The translations under genes were made by a program, and so were the position numbers. A stretch of DNA of 64,000 nt, taken from contig JANRJI010000119.1 in NCBI GenBank assembly GCA_033764055.1, forward strand, positions 231,158 through 295,157, read 5' to 3'. Below the pieces are notes generated by a model. It was given only the letters and a program-made list of their open reading frames with translations. It was not told where the DNA came from and searched no databases. This DNA is from Ga0077555 sp033764055 (GTDB lineage Bacteria; Pseudomonadota; Alphaproteobacteria; Rhizobiales; Hyphomicrobiaceae). How positions within the stretch are numbered: the stretch's first letter is position 1; every line of letters begins with the position of its first letter. Below, in pieces: positions 52,391 through 60,341 of the stretch.

Positions 52391-53017
52391 TCAGCCGGCC
52401 AGACCTCCCACCAGCATCACGACGCCGACGCAGGCGACCGCTGCTCCGACAGCCATGAGGCGCGTCTCTGCTGCGATCGACTGTGCGGCGGTGCCCCTGA
52501 TGATCCCCATCACCCCCGCCGATATCACGGCCGCGACAATCGCAATGCCTGCCAGATAGGCACCGATCACACGGCTCTCGGCGCCGACGATCGCCTCGCC
52601 GAAGGCATAGCCGTGTACAACGCCAGCCAGTACCGCAAGCGCCAGCCAAGCGCCGTTGCCGGCACGGTGGCCGAGCGCCACCAGCCCGCCGGCAGCGATC
52701 ACCGAGCCTGCCACCAGAAGCTCGCCCATCGGCAGCGTGATCGCGCCCAGGTGGATGAGAACTCCCGCCGTGGACGCTGCGATGAAGGCCCCGATGACGC
52801 CGAGGCCGGCCGGAACCAATGCGGCGGCGATGCCGATGGCGATGATGAAGGCCAGATGATCCGGTCCGATCACCGGATGTCCGAGCCCCGACAGCAGCCC
52901 CTCGAGCAGGGTCGACGGCAGCTTGCCGTCCATGGCGTGATGCGCCGAGGCCGGTGTCGCGAGCAGGATCAGTCCGGCCGCCACGGCGGCCGGGCGGCGG
53001 ATCGATATGAACGTCAT
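52391..53017 (-). CDS. HupE/UreJ family metal permease
   Basis: 208-residue membrane protein with a cleavable-type N-terminus (AAVAAGLILLATPASAHH) and about six helices. The HupE/UreJ signature is GLGHPVIGPDHLAFIIAIG, with VVHGYAFGEAIVGAE in a later helix; both histidine motifs are proposed nickel/cobalt ligands. HupE/UreJ proteins import Ni or Co. It lies 26 bp after the cobalt-type nitrile-hydratase-like catalytic subunit, so it probably supplies cobalt to it. Confidence 0.9.
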   Translation of the reverse strand: MTFISIRRPAAVAAGLILLATPASAHHAMDGKLPSTLLEGLLSGLGHPVIGPDHLAFIIAIGIAAALVPAGLGVIGAFIAASTAGVLIHLGAITLPMGELLVAGSVIAAGGLVALGHRAGNGAWLALAVLAGVVHGYAFGEAIVGAESRVIGAYLAGIAIVAAVISAGVMGIIRGTAAQSIAAETRLMAVGAAVACVGVVMLVGGLAG

Positions 53018-53042
53018 GAAGTTGCACTCCCTCGCGTGCCTG

Positions 53043-53723
53043 TCACGCCTGCGTTTCCGGTATGGCCGTGCCGATCATGCTGTCGCGCGTCACGATGCCG
53101 GCGAGACGTTCCTCGCTCCAGTGGTCGGTCCCCGCCGGCCTCATCGGAAGCACGAGATAGCGCAGATCCGCTGTCGAATCATGCACACGCACCTCCGTTC
53201 CGGCCGGCACCCTCACGCCGAACTCGGCGAGTACGCTGCGGGGATCGACGACGACGCGCGATCGATAGGCGAGACTCTTGTACCAGGCAGGCGGGATGCC
53301 GAGGAGAAGCTTCGGGTAGCAGGAGCACAAAGTGCAGACGACCACATTGTGCACCCCGGGGGTGTTCTCGATCGTTCGGAACTCGGCGAGCGTCCCGATG
53401 TCGATTCCGAGCTCGTTGAGCGCCGCGGCGGTGTCGGCGAGCAGGCGGGCTTTGAAGGCGGCATCCGTCCACGCCTTTGCCACCACCTTGGCGCCGAGCG
53501 CCGGCGTCCGACTGTCCATGAGATCGATCTGCGCCGCGATCTCGTCGGCCGTCGTCACGCCCTTCTCGATCAGGAGCGAGCGTACCGCCTCCTCGAGCAC
53601 CTCGTAGGCGCTCATCGGTCCCGCGTCGTGGTCCTTCTGAGGTGGGTGCGGGTGCTCATGGTCGTTGCCGTGATGATGGCCATGCTCATCGTGCGCATGG
53701 TCGTGATCGTGGTCATGAGTCAT
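53043..53723 (-). CDS. Cobalt-type nitrile hydratase alpha / thiocyanate hydrolase gamma-like subunit
   Basis: 226-residue catalytic subunit. A His/Asp-rich N-terminal tail (about residues 1-35) could bind or store metal. The active-site motif is VCTLCSCY: the Thr between the first and second cysteines marks the cobalt type (Ser in iron type), and the latter two cysteines are normally oxidised post-translationally. WYKSLAYRSRVVVDPRSVLAEFG is also typical. It hydrates nitriles to amides or, if a thiocyanate hydrolase, converts SCN to COS and ammonia. Its ATG overlaps the preceding subunit gene by ATGA. Confidence 0.92.
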   Translation of the reverse strand: MTHDHDHDHAHDEHGHHHGNDHEHPHPPQKDHDAGPMSAYEVLEEAVRSLLIEKGVTTADEIAAQIDLMDSRTPALGAKVVAKAWTDAAFKARLLADTAAALNELGIDIGTLAEFRTIENTPGVHNVVVCTLCSCYPKLLLGIPPAWYKSLAYRSRVVVDPRSVLAEFGVRVPAGTEVRVHDSTADLRYLVLPMRPAGTDHWSEERLAGIVTRDSMIGTAIPETQA

Positions 53724-54043
53724 CGGCCGCGCTCCTTGCCGTCGGCTGGGCCGAGCCAGTCCTCGTAGATATCGGCCTCGAGATGATCGTTCGCCGGCCC
53801 CTTGTAGTCCCGCCACAAGTCGGCCTGTCGGAACCTGACTTTGTAGAGTACTTTCAGGGGCAGTCCCGGCTTGTGGTAGGCGAGCCGCTCGGGGTCGTGA
53901 TAGGCACCGTGGACGGAGGCGATCACGCCAGCATGGCCGCGTAGATACCACGGCGTTCGGCAATGCCCGACGGCCTCCCGGCCTGCCACTTGGACGCTCT
54001 CGCCTGCGCGGAATCGCGGAGGCCTCCCGCTACCGGCACTCAT
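53720..54043 (-). CDS. Nitrile hydratase beta subunit, C-terminal half as separate protein
   Basis: 107-residue SH3-like barrel matching the C-terminal domain of nitrile hydratase beta subunits: PPRFRAGESVQV, GHCRTPWYLRGHAGVIASVHGAYHDPE, LYKVRFRQADLW, and DHLEADIYEDWL. In ordinary nitrile hydratases this is fused to the N-terminal helical half. A separate protein corresponds to the alpha subunit of thiocyanate hydrolase or one subunit of the three-part toyocamycin-type enzyme. ATGA overlaps couple it to both neighbours. Confidence 0.9.
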   Translation of the reverse strand: MSAGSGRPPRFRAGESVQVAGREAVGHCRTPWYLRGHAGVIASVHGAYHDPERLAYHKPGLPLKVLYKVRFRQADLWRDYKGPANDHLEADIYEDWLGPADGKERGR

Positions 54044-54447
54044 CGCGTGCCTCCCGTAGACCAGTCGATACGATCGTCCGCGACCTCCCGTCCTGCATCG
54101 CGGTGATGCCGCGCCACCTCCTTCATGCGTTGCTCGATCTCGTCGGCGGAGACGACCTCCTGCTCGACCAGCAGATTACGGATCGCCTGGATCCACTTCT
54201 CGTAATAGGTCGTGCGATCGTACTCCTGCTGCCCGTAGTCCTCGATGACGCGGCGCATGGCGTCGATCTTGAAGACTCCCTTCTTCGTCGCCAGCAGGAT
54301 CAGCATCGCATCGATGCGCTTCTCCCAGAGCGCGGGATCGTGCTCGTGCCGGTCGATCGGACCGAAGTCCAATCCACCGACGTCGTGCACCGCGCGCCCC
54401 TCCGCCCCGTCGCGGAGGAATGTCGTGCGGACTGGGGAGTTGGACAT
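54040..54447 (-). CDS. Nitrile hydratase beta subunit, N-terminal half as separate protein
   Basis: 135-residue helical protein matching the N-terminal half of nitrile hydratase beta: VHDVGGLDFGPIDRHEHDPALWEKRIDAM, and YYEKWIQAIRNLLVEQEVVSADEIEQRM near the C-terminus. It corresponds to the beta subunit of thiocyanate hydrolase. First gene of the minus-strand operon, overlapping the next by ATGA. ATG 54447 is preceded by GAGAGGG-like purines; the frame extends to 54558 without similarity. Confidence 0.89.
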   Translation of the reverse strand: MSNSPVRTTFLRDGAEGRAVHDVGGLDFGPIDRHEHDPALWEKRIDAMLILLATKKGVFKIDAMRRVIEDYGQQEYDRTTYYEKWIQAIRNLLVEQEVVSADEIEQRMKEVARHHRDAGREVADDRIDWSTGGTR

Positions 54448-54524
54448 GGTGGCGTGCCCTCTCTCATTGCGGCCGCCATCATGCCCGCTCGCGCAGGAGC
54501 TGAAAAGTCGTGTCGGCAATAAAG

Positions 54525-54547
54525 ATCGAGGCCCGCAGGGCCTCGAT
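54525..54547 (-). terminator. Intrinsic terminator after the DsrE-like gene
   Basis: Perfect 10-bp stem ATCGAGGCCC/GGGCCTCGAT with loop GCA (TGC on the minus strand). On the minus strand it is followed by CTTTATT. It lies about 50 bp past the DsrE-like stop codon and separates that gene from the nitrile-hydratase operon. Confidence 0.6.
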
Positions 54548-54595
54548 GAGCAACACATGTTCGCGCGGGTGCGACCCGAGGTTGTCGACTGCCTG

Positions 54596-55045
54596 TCAGG
54601 GCTTGATGTACGCCCAGCCGTTTCGCTGCAGCTCGACGAGGCGCAAGACGCCGCTCGGCACCATCTTGGCCTCGCTCATGATCTTCACGGCATGTCCTTC
54701 CGATTTCTCGGCCTTGCCATGAGTTACTGTGCAAGCCGAGAAAGTGACGTTCTGGTTGGCCAGCCCGATGGTCTGGACGCGCGCCTTCACCGGGCTCTTG
54801 TCCTCGCGGAAAATGTCGAGTCCCGGACCGTAGGCGACGACCTCGACCTTCTTGCCGAGCTTCTTGTACTCGGCGATCATGTTCTCAACGTTGTTCAGTG
54901 CGAGATTGAGAATCTTCGGATCGCTTTCGCTCACCTGCAGCGCAACCTTGTAGGTATCGGTAGGCTTTGCCCCCTGGGCCAGGGCCGGTAGGACTGTCGC
55001 GAACAGCACGGCGACGCCGAGCATGAGCTTACGCATGGACTGCAT
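54596..55045 (-). CDS. Exported DsrE-family protein
   Basis: 149-residue DsrE/DsrF-like protein with a signal peptide (KLMLGVAVLFATVLPALAQG). The DsrE fold is indicated by YKVALQVSESDPKILNLALNNVENMIAEY, VEVVAYGPGLDIF, and the cysteine in VTFSACTVT. Only one conserved cysteine is seen in the mature part. Periplasmic DsrE-like proteins have unclear roles, possibly in sulfur-compound binding. A thiocyanate link with the neighbouring operon is tempting but only positional. Confidence 0.85.
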   Translation of the reverse strand: MQSMRKLMLGVAVLFATVLPALAQGAKPTDTYKVALQVSESDPKILNLALNNVENMIAEYKKLGKKVEVVAYGPGLDIFREDKSPVKARVQTIGLANQNVTFSACTVTHGKAEKSEGHAVKIMSEAKMVPSGVLRLVELQRNGWAYIKP

Positions 55046-55228
55046 GACTTCCCCTTAGACGCTGAGGCCCCTGCGCCACCCCGGCGCAGTGCTGTGCTCG
55101 CCCCCCTTTTCGAGTGCTGAGCACTATGGCTCTGACATTCGAAATTGGGCGAGCTTAAGGCCCTCACCGGTCAACGGGTTATGAACGCGGTGAGCAGTTC
55201 TCAGGCGTCCCTCGGCGGCGACCGTCCC

Positions 55229-56098
55229 TCAAGCCTCGAGAAACTGTCGCACAATTCCGATCTGGCTCGCGACGTTGAGAGCGGGTGCGTGACCGCACCC
55301 GGCAACCTCCACGATTCGCGCCTTCGGCCCCCGGACGCTCATCTCGCGCGCCGCATCGACGAGCAGCAGATCGGAATCGATGCCTCTCAACACCAGCGTC
55401 TCGGCCGTGATCCGATCCCAGTGGGGCCATTGCTCGTAGTCGTCCGGGTGGACGAACATCTGCCGCACGATCGCCGGGTCGTAGTGGGTGGTGACCTTGC
55501 CGCTGGGCAGGCGCCGCATCGAGGTCTCCGTGAGGTGCCGCCACTGGGCATCCGTATGATGGCCGAAGGGTTTGTAGATGGTGCGGAAATAGGCCTCGAG
55601 CTCGCTTACGGTAGCGAACTCGGGGGGCTGCCCGATGTATGTCTTGATGCGCTCGTAGGGCGCCGGCGGAAACGTCGGCCCGATATCGTTGATGACGAGC
55701 CGCCGAATTCGGCCGGCCAACGTCGTCGCGGCGGCCCGAATGCCGAGCGAGCCGCCCATCGACGTGCCGACCCAGTGCATCGTCGTGCAGCCGACCGCAT
55801 CTGCAATACCTGCCGCGAGCCGCGCGTAGGCATCCAAGCAGTAGTCCTTGTCGGGGGCGTTGCTCCACTCCGAAAGTCCGCGGCCGATGGTATCCGGGCA
55901 GATGAGGTGGAACCGGTCGCTCAGGGCCGCGGCGATGAAATCGAAATCGCGCCCGGTGCGGGCGAGCCCATGCCACATGATGACTGGCTCGTTTCCGGGC
56001 CTGCCCCATTCCATGTAGTGCACCTCGCGACCGTCGACCTTGACATAGCGTGAGTGGGGCTGGCCTTCTTTGAGCGCGGAACCCGGCTCGCTGGTCAT
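55229..56098 (-). CDS. Alpha/beta hydrolase
   Basis: 289-residue alpha/beta hydrolase. Motifs: WHGLARTGRDFDFIAAAL (oxyanion region), DTIGRGLSEW, nucleophile elbow GTSMGG, acid in RGIDSDLL, and His in AGCGHAPAL. Unlike the hydrolase at 51095, it has a complete lid region with YFRTIYKPFG. It may hydrolyse an ester or a ring-cleavage product. AGGAG 7 bp upstream supports ATG 56098. Divergent from the Nudix gene. Confidence 0.88.
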   Translation of the reverse strand: MTSEPGSALKEGQPHSRYVKVDGREVHYMEWGRPGNEPVIMWHGLARTGRDFDFIAAALSDRFHLICPDTIGRGLSEWSNAPDKDYCLDAYARLAAGIADAVGCTTMHWVGTSMGGSLGIRAAATTLAGRIRRLVINDIGPTFPPAPYERIKTYIGQPPEFATVSELEAYFRTIYKPFGHHTDAQWRHLTETSMRRLPSGKVTTHYDPAIVRQMFVHPDDYEQWPHWDRITAETLVLRGIDSDLLLVDAAREMSVRGPKARIVEVAGCGHAPALNVASQIGIVRQFLEA

Positions 56099-56193
56099 GG
56101 TCGTCTCCTGGCGTCGCGTTGAGGGTGACTGATCTGCGAGTGTGCATGGCCGGTCGGCCAATGCCAACACGATGAGGAGGGGCACGACCCGGG

Positions 56194-56826
56194 ATGCCAT
56201 ACACTTTCGGACCGCAGTTGCGCGAGCGCGTCGCAACCAATCTCCGGACCCTGCCGCGCGAAGGCATCGACGATCCGGCGCTCCGGCAAGCGGGCGTTGC
56301 CATCGTCATCGTCAGAAGCGAGTCGGACGACGAGGCATCGGTCCTGCTGACCAAGCGACCCGAGAGCTTGCGCCGTCATGCAGGTCAGTATGCGCTGCCG
56401 GGCGGACGCCTCGACACGGGCGAGACCGTCGAGCAGGCCGCCCTTCGCGAGCTTCACGAGGAGCTGCGCCTGGAGCTTGGGCCGGACGATATCCTGGGCG
56501 TGCTCGACGACTACCCGACCCGATCGGGATTCCGCATCACGCCGGTCGTGCTGTGGGGCGGTGCGGCGCCCGTCATCGAGCCGGACCCAGTCGAGGTGGC
56601 TTACGTCCTGCGCATTCCATTCCGCGAGCTGGACGATCCGCGCGTGCCGCGCTTGCGCCCCACCGAGGACGGCAGGCCGCCGGTCCTGTCGGCGCCGCTG
56701 CCGACTATGGGCAGTGAGGTCTACGCGCCGACCGCCGCCATGCTCTACCAGTTCCGCGAGGTCGCGATCCGAGGGCTGACGACGAGGGTTTCGCATTTTG
56801 ATCAGCCTCGCTTTGCCTGGCGGTGA
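56194..56826 (+). CDS. Nudix hydrolase, CoA pyrophosphatase-like
   Basis: 210-residue Nudix enzyme. The Nudix box GRLDTGETVEQAALRELHEELRL fits GX5EX7REUXEEXGU except for the last Gly. The preceding LLTKRPESLRRHAGQYALPGG is the UPF0035/CoA-binding motif of CoA pyrophosphatases (NudL/PCD1 type), which cleave CoA to phosphopantetheine and 3',5'-ADP. GGAGGGG upstream of the ATG. It is followed by the carboxymuconolactone decarboxylase-like gene at 58 bp. Confidence 0.88.
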   Translation: MPYTFGPQLRERVATNLRTLPREGIDDPALRQAGVAIVIVRSESDDEASVLLTKRPESLRRHAGQYALPGGRLDTGETVEQAALRELHEELRLELGPDDILGVLDDYPTRSGFRITPVVLWGGAAPVIEPDPVEVAYVLRIPFRELDDPRVPRLRPTEDGRPPVLSAPLPTMGSEVYAPTAAMLYQFREVAIRGLTTRVSHFDQPRFAWR

Positions 56827-56884
56827 CGCTTTGAGCGCGCTCGCCGAGCCTCTGTCCTCAATGACTCGATCCAGGAGCACGACG

Positions 56885-57457
56885 ATGGCCCACATTCCCT
56901 ATCCGGACCTCGCGAGCATCTCGCCCGAGGCGCGCGAGATGCTCGGCCGCCTCCCCGCCCCAGCCAACATCTTCAATATGATGGCGCACGCCGAGACGTG
57001 CCTGAAGCCGGTGATGAAGCTGGGTGGCACGCTGCTCGGCAAGCTCGAGCTTGATGCCAGGTTGCGGGAGCTGTGCCTGTTGCAGGCGGTCAAAGTCGCG
57101 GGCGGCGAGTACGAGTGGCTTCAGCACGTGCCGATCGCCCTCGATCTCGGCGTCACCGAGGCGCAAATTGCAGCGCTGGAGCAGGGCGACGACCGCGCCG
57201 CCTGTTTCGACGCCTGCGAGCAGGCGGCGCTCGTCTTCACGCGGCAGCTCGTCGCCGGTCGGAAAGCCTCGCCTGCGGCATTGGCCGCGTTGCGCGTCCA
57301 CCTTTCCGATCGCGAGGTGGTCGAGCTGACCTTGATGGCGGGCTTCTATTGTATGCTGGCCGGGCTCACCGAGACGCTCGCTGTCGAGAACGATCCGCCG
57401 ATCGGCTCTTCGCTCGTTCGAGGAATTGAGGCACGGGTCAAAGCCAAGCGGTCGTGA
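56885..57457 (+). CDS. Carboxymuconolactone decarboxylase family (AhpD-like)
   Basis: 190-residue all-helical AhpD/CMD-fold protein: LDARLRELCLLQAVKVAGGEYEW in the position of the ExxCxxC..H active-site helix, but with EYEWLQH in place of a CxxC pair. So disulfide chemistry of the AhpD type is unlikely; the enzyme would be CMD-like or of unknown reaction. AGGAG upstream fixes ATG 56885 (frame opens at 56798). Convergent with the S41-like gene. Confidence 0.85.
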   Translation: MAHIPYPDLASISPEAREMLGRLPAPANIFNMMAHAETCLKPVMKLGGTLLGKLELDARLRELCLLQAVKVAGGEYEWLQHVPIALDLGVTEAQIAALEQGDDRAACFDACEQAALVFTRQLVAGRKASPAALAALRVHLSDREVVELTLMAGFYCMLAGLTETLAVENDPPIGSSLVRGIEARVKAKRS

Positions 57458-57479
57458 TGGGCGCTCGTTCGGTGCGGCG

Positions 57480-58811
57480 TCACGGTCGGTGCCCCGTGCT
57501 GTTCTGCCGGCCACCCGCGATATCCTTGCCCGCGGCCGGCGTGCCGGCAGCGACAGCGTCTGTGAGCGTGGCAATCGCCCGCTGCAGCTGGGCATCTTCA
57601 GCCGGATTGCGCCGTCGGCAGTGACCGCCTTGCCGGGGATCGCGAACATCGAGGCTGCGGCAGGTCGCGTCTGCCGGAGCCTGGGAGATGACGAGGTCCG
57701 GCGTAACCCCCGCGCCTTCGATGGGTTTTCCGCCGGGAGTGGACAGCCGTGCCGTGATGATCCGGATCGCCCCCTTCTCGCCCTGCCGTCCGAGCGAGCG
57801 CATCGTCCGCAGCGCGCCGCGTCCAGCCGTCTTTTCGCCAACCAGCCTGGCGCGCTGATTGTCGCGCAGAGCCGCCGCCAGGGCTTCGGCGGGGCCGGCC
57901 GTGCCCGCATCGACGAGCACGGTGACCGGGCGCCCCTGCGCGACATCACCGGTGCGGGCCTCTTGCGGCTCAGGGCCGGACGGGAGGCGCGTCTCCTCGC
58001 GGAGCAGCAGGCCGCTGTCGAGCAGCGCGTCGGCCAGCGACGCGACTTCCGCCAGGCTGCCGCCGGCAGTTCCCCTGAGGTCGAGCACGATGCCACGCAG
58101 CGGCGGGTCGGACCGCGCCACCGCAGCCTCGATCTGCTGCGTCAGCCTGGATGTCGCCGGCGCTTCGATGGCCGCGATCCGGACGCGCAGCACGCCCAGC
58201 TCCGGCTCGTCAACCGTCACGGCCTCGCCGATACCCATGCCGCGCGGCAGCCGGATGCGCTCAGGCTCCGTATTGTCCCCTCGCTCCACCGTCAGGTCGA
58301 CATCGGTGCCGATCGCGCCGGGTAGCTCCAGCCGCAGCAAGCCGTGATAGGACATGTCGCCCGCGGCCCTGCCGCGCACGCGCGTGATGAGATCACCTGC
58401 TTTCAGGCCGATCGCTGCTGCGGGACCGCCGTCACGCGACGACACGACACGATAGCCAGGACTGGACCGGCGGCTGGGCCCTTGCTCCCGGCGCACATCG
58501 AGGCCGACCTGAGGCACGCTATCCGTGTCGCCGATCCGCTGCAGCTCGGCGCGGGTATAGAGATCGGCCTCGGGATCGAGCTTGTGGAGCATGCCGCGGG
58601 CCGCTCCGGCCATCAGCTCAGGCTTGCCCGGGCGCCCGACGTGCCAGTCGCGGGCGATCTTCATCGCCCGGAGCATCACTTCGAGATGACGCGTCAATGC
58701 GTCTCCAGACGCCGCCTCCTTGGCCCGCTGGGCTGATGCGGGGCCGCAGGGAACGAGAAGACTTGCAGCGAGAAACAAGGCTGCAGCGGAGCTGGACCGT
58801 TTGGACGTCAT
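57480..58811 (-). CDS. S41-family pseudoprotease (inactive CtpA paralogue)
   Basis: 443-residue exported protein (signal peptide ALFLAASLLVPCGPASAQ) with a PDZ domain (PAAAIGLKAGDLITRVRG) and an S41 peptidase core. Aligned without gaps to the adjacent ctpA, the catalytic GSASASE reads GTAGPAE and the lysine motif FGKG reads AGRG. So both the nucleophile Ser (now Gly) and general-base Lys (now Arg) are lost, while the third position Asp (RDNQRA vs QDHKRA) is kept. It therefore should not cleave peptides; a scaffold or regulatory role beside CtpA is likely. ATG 58811 chosen. Confidence 0.88.
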   Translation of the reverse strand: MTSKRSSSAAALFLAASLLVPCGPASAQRAKEAASGDALTRHLEVMLRAMKIARDWHVGRPGKPELMAGAARGMLHKLDPEADLYTRAELQRIGDTDSVPQVGLDVRREQGPSRRSSPGYRVVSSRDGGPAAAIGLKAGDLITRVRGRAAGDMSYHGLLRLELPGAIGTDVDLTVERGDNTEPERIRLPRGMGIGEAVTVDEPELGVLRVRIAAIEAPATSRLTQQIEAAVARSDPPLRGIVLDLRGTAGGSLAEVASLADALLDSGLLLREETRLPSGPEPQEARTGDVAQGRPVTVLVDAGTAGPAEALAAALRDNQRARLVGEKTAGRGALRTMRSLGRQGEKGAIRIITARLSTPGGKPIEGAGVTPDLVISQAPADATCRSLDVRDPRQGGHCRRRNPAEDAQLQRAIATLTDAVAAGTPAAGKDIAGGRQNSTGHRP

Positions 58812-58943
58812 AGTGCCTCCCGATCGTGCCCGCGTGGGGCTCTTCCTGGCGCTGCGACTCGACGCAATAGCGAGGGCGATCGAATCAAAACGGGCGCCCA
58901 AGCATGGCGCCCGTTCCTTGCGTGCTGCTGGCGCGGTCAGCGA

Positions 58944-60311
58944 CTACTGCTTGGGCGCTGACTTCTGGTCTTTGGCCTGGTCGGGCTTCACCTCCGCCGA
59001 GGCCGGGGTCGGCTCGGGAACCTCGCCGCGAAGGAGCTTCAGGGCATACTGCAGCTGGTTGTCCTTCTCAGGCTCTTTAGGCACGTACGCCGACGACCCC
59101 GATTCCTCCTTCTTGCCCTTCGCCGCCTCACCCTTCAGATGACCACGCAGGCTCGCCTCGCCGCGCGGCCGCTCCGGGCGCTTGGGCTTGAGCTCCTCGG
59201 GGACCTCCTGCTCGATCACGACGTCCGGATCGATGCCCATGGCTTGGATGGAGCGGCCCGAGGGCGTGTAGTAGCGCGCCGTCGTCAGCCGCAGCGCACC
59301 GTTCTGGCCCAACGGGATGATCGTCTGCACCGAGCCCTTGCCGAACGAGCGTGTACCGATCACGAGGGCACGCTTATGGTCCTGCAGCGCACCCGCGACG
59401 ATCTCGGACGCGGACGCAGAGCCGCCGTTCACCAGCACCAGGATGCGCTTCCCCTCCGTGATGTCGCCGGCACGCGCATTGGCGCGCTGCGTCTCCTCGA
59501 GATTGCGTCCCTTCGTCAGCACGATGGCGCCCTGCTCGAGGAAGTCGTCGGAAACATTGATCGCCTGATCCAGCAGCCCACCCGGATTGTTCCGCAGATC
59601 GACGATGAACCCGCGGACCGGCTTGGTCGCCTTTTTCTTGAGGGCGTCCACCTGCTTGACCAGGTTGGAGTGGGTTTGCTCGTTGAAGGTCGAGACCTTG
59701 ACGTAGATGACGTCATCGCCTTCCATCCGGGCCTTCACCGCATTGATGCGAATGACGTCGCGCACGATCTTCACATCGAACGGCTCGTCCTTGCCTTTGC
59801 GCACGATCGTCAGGCTGATCGGCGTATTGACGGGCCCCCGCATCTTCTCGACGGCTTGCTCCAGCGTCAGTCCGACGATCTGGTCGCCGTCGAGGTGGGT
59901 GATCAGGTCGTTGGCTTGCAGGCCGGCCTTGGCCGCAGGCGTATCGTCGATCGGCGATACCACCTTGACGACGCCGTTCTCCATCGTCACCTCGATGCCG
60001 AGGCCGCCGAACTCGCCGCGTGTCTGCACCTGCATGTCGCGGTAGTTCTTGGGATTGAGATACGCCGAGTGGGGGTCGAGCGCCGCCAGCATGCCGTTGA
60101 TGGCGTTATCGATCAGCGAGGCGTCGTCGGGCTTCTCGACATAGTCGGAGCGCACACGCTCGAGCACGTCGCCGAACAGATCCAGCTGCTTGTAGATCTC
60201 GGCATTCGGTGTCGTCGCCGAGTAGGTCCGCGAGACGTTCAGCACGGTCGTCAGACCGGCCAGCCCCGCAAGCGCCACGAACGTCCAGAACGCATAGTCG
60301 GATTTGCGCAT
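58944..60311 (-). CDS. ctpA: C-terminal processing peptidase CtpA (S41)
   Basis: 455-residue periplasmic serine protease. An N-terminal membrane segment (FWTFVALAGLAGLTTVL) is followed by the family helix DLFGDVLERVRSDYVE, a PDZ domain (PAAKAGLQANDLITHLDG), and the catalytic core GGSASASEIVAGAL...FGKGSVQT with Ser and Lys intact. The Lys/Glu/Pro-rich C-terminal tail is low complexity. CtpA trims envelope proteins including peptidoglycan hydrolases. GGAAGG supports ATG 60311 over the TTG at 60329. It follows the EnvC-like gene by 30 bp. Confidence 0.94.
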   Translation of the reverse strand: MRKSDYAFWTFVALAGLAGLTTVLNVSRTYSATTPNAEIYKQLDLFGDVLERVRSDYVEKPDDASLIDNAINGMLAALDPHSAYLNPKNYRDMQVQTRGEFGGLGIEVTMENGVVKVVSPIDDTPAAKAGLQANDLITHLDGDQIVGLTLEQAVEKMRGPVNTPISLTIVRKGKDEPFDVKIVRDVIRINAVKARMEGDDVIYVKVSTFNEQTHSNLVKQVDALKKKATKPVRGFIVDLRNNPGGLLDQAINVSDDFLEQGAIVLTKGRNLEETQRANARAGDITEGKRILVLVNGGSASASEIVAGALQDHKRALVIGTRSFGKGSVQTIIPLGQNGALRLTTARYYTPSGRSIQAMGIDPDVVIEQEVPEELKPKRPERPRGEASLRGHLKGEAAKGKKEESGSSAYVPKEPEKDNQLQYALKLLRGEVPEPTPASAEVKPDQAKDQKSAPKQ

Positions 60312-60341
60312 GTGCGTTGCACCTTCCAAGTCTGATGTCGT

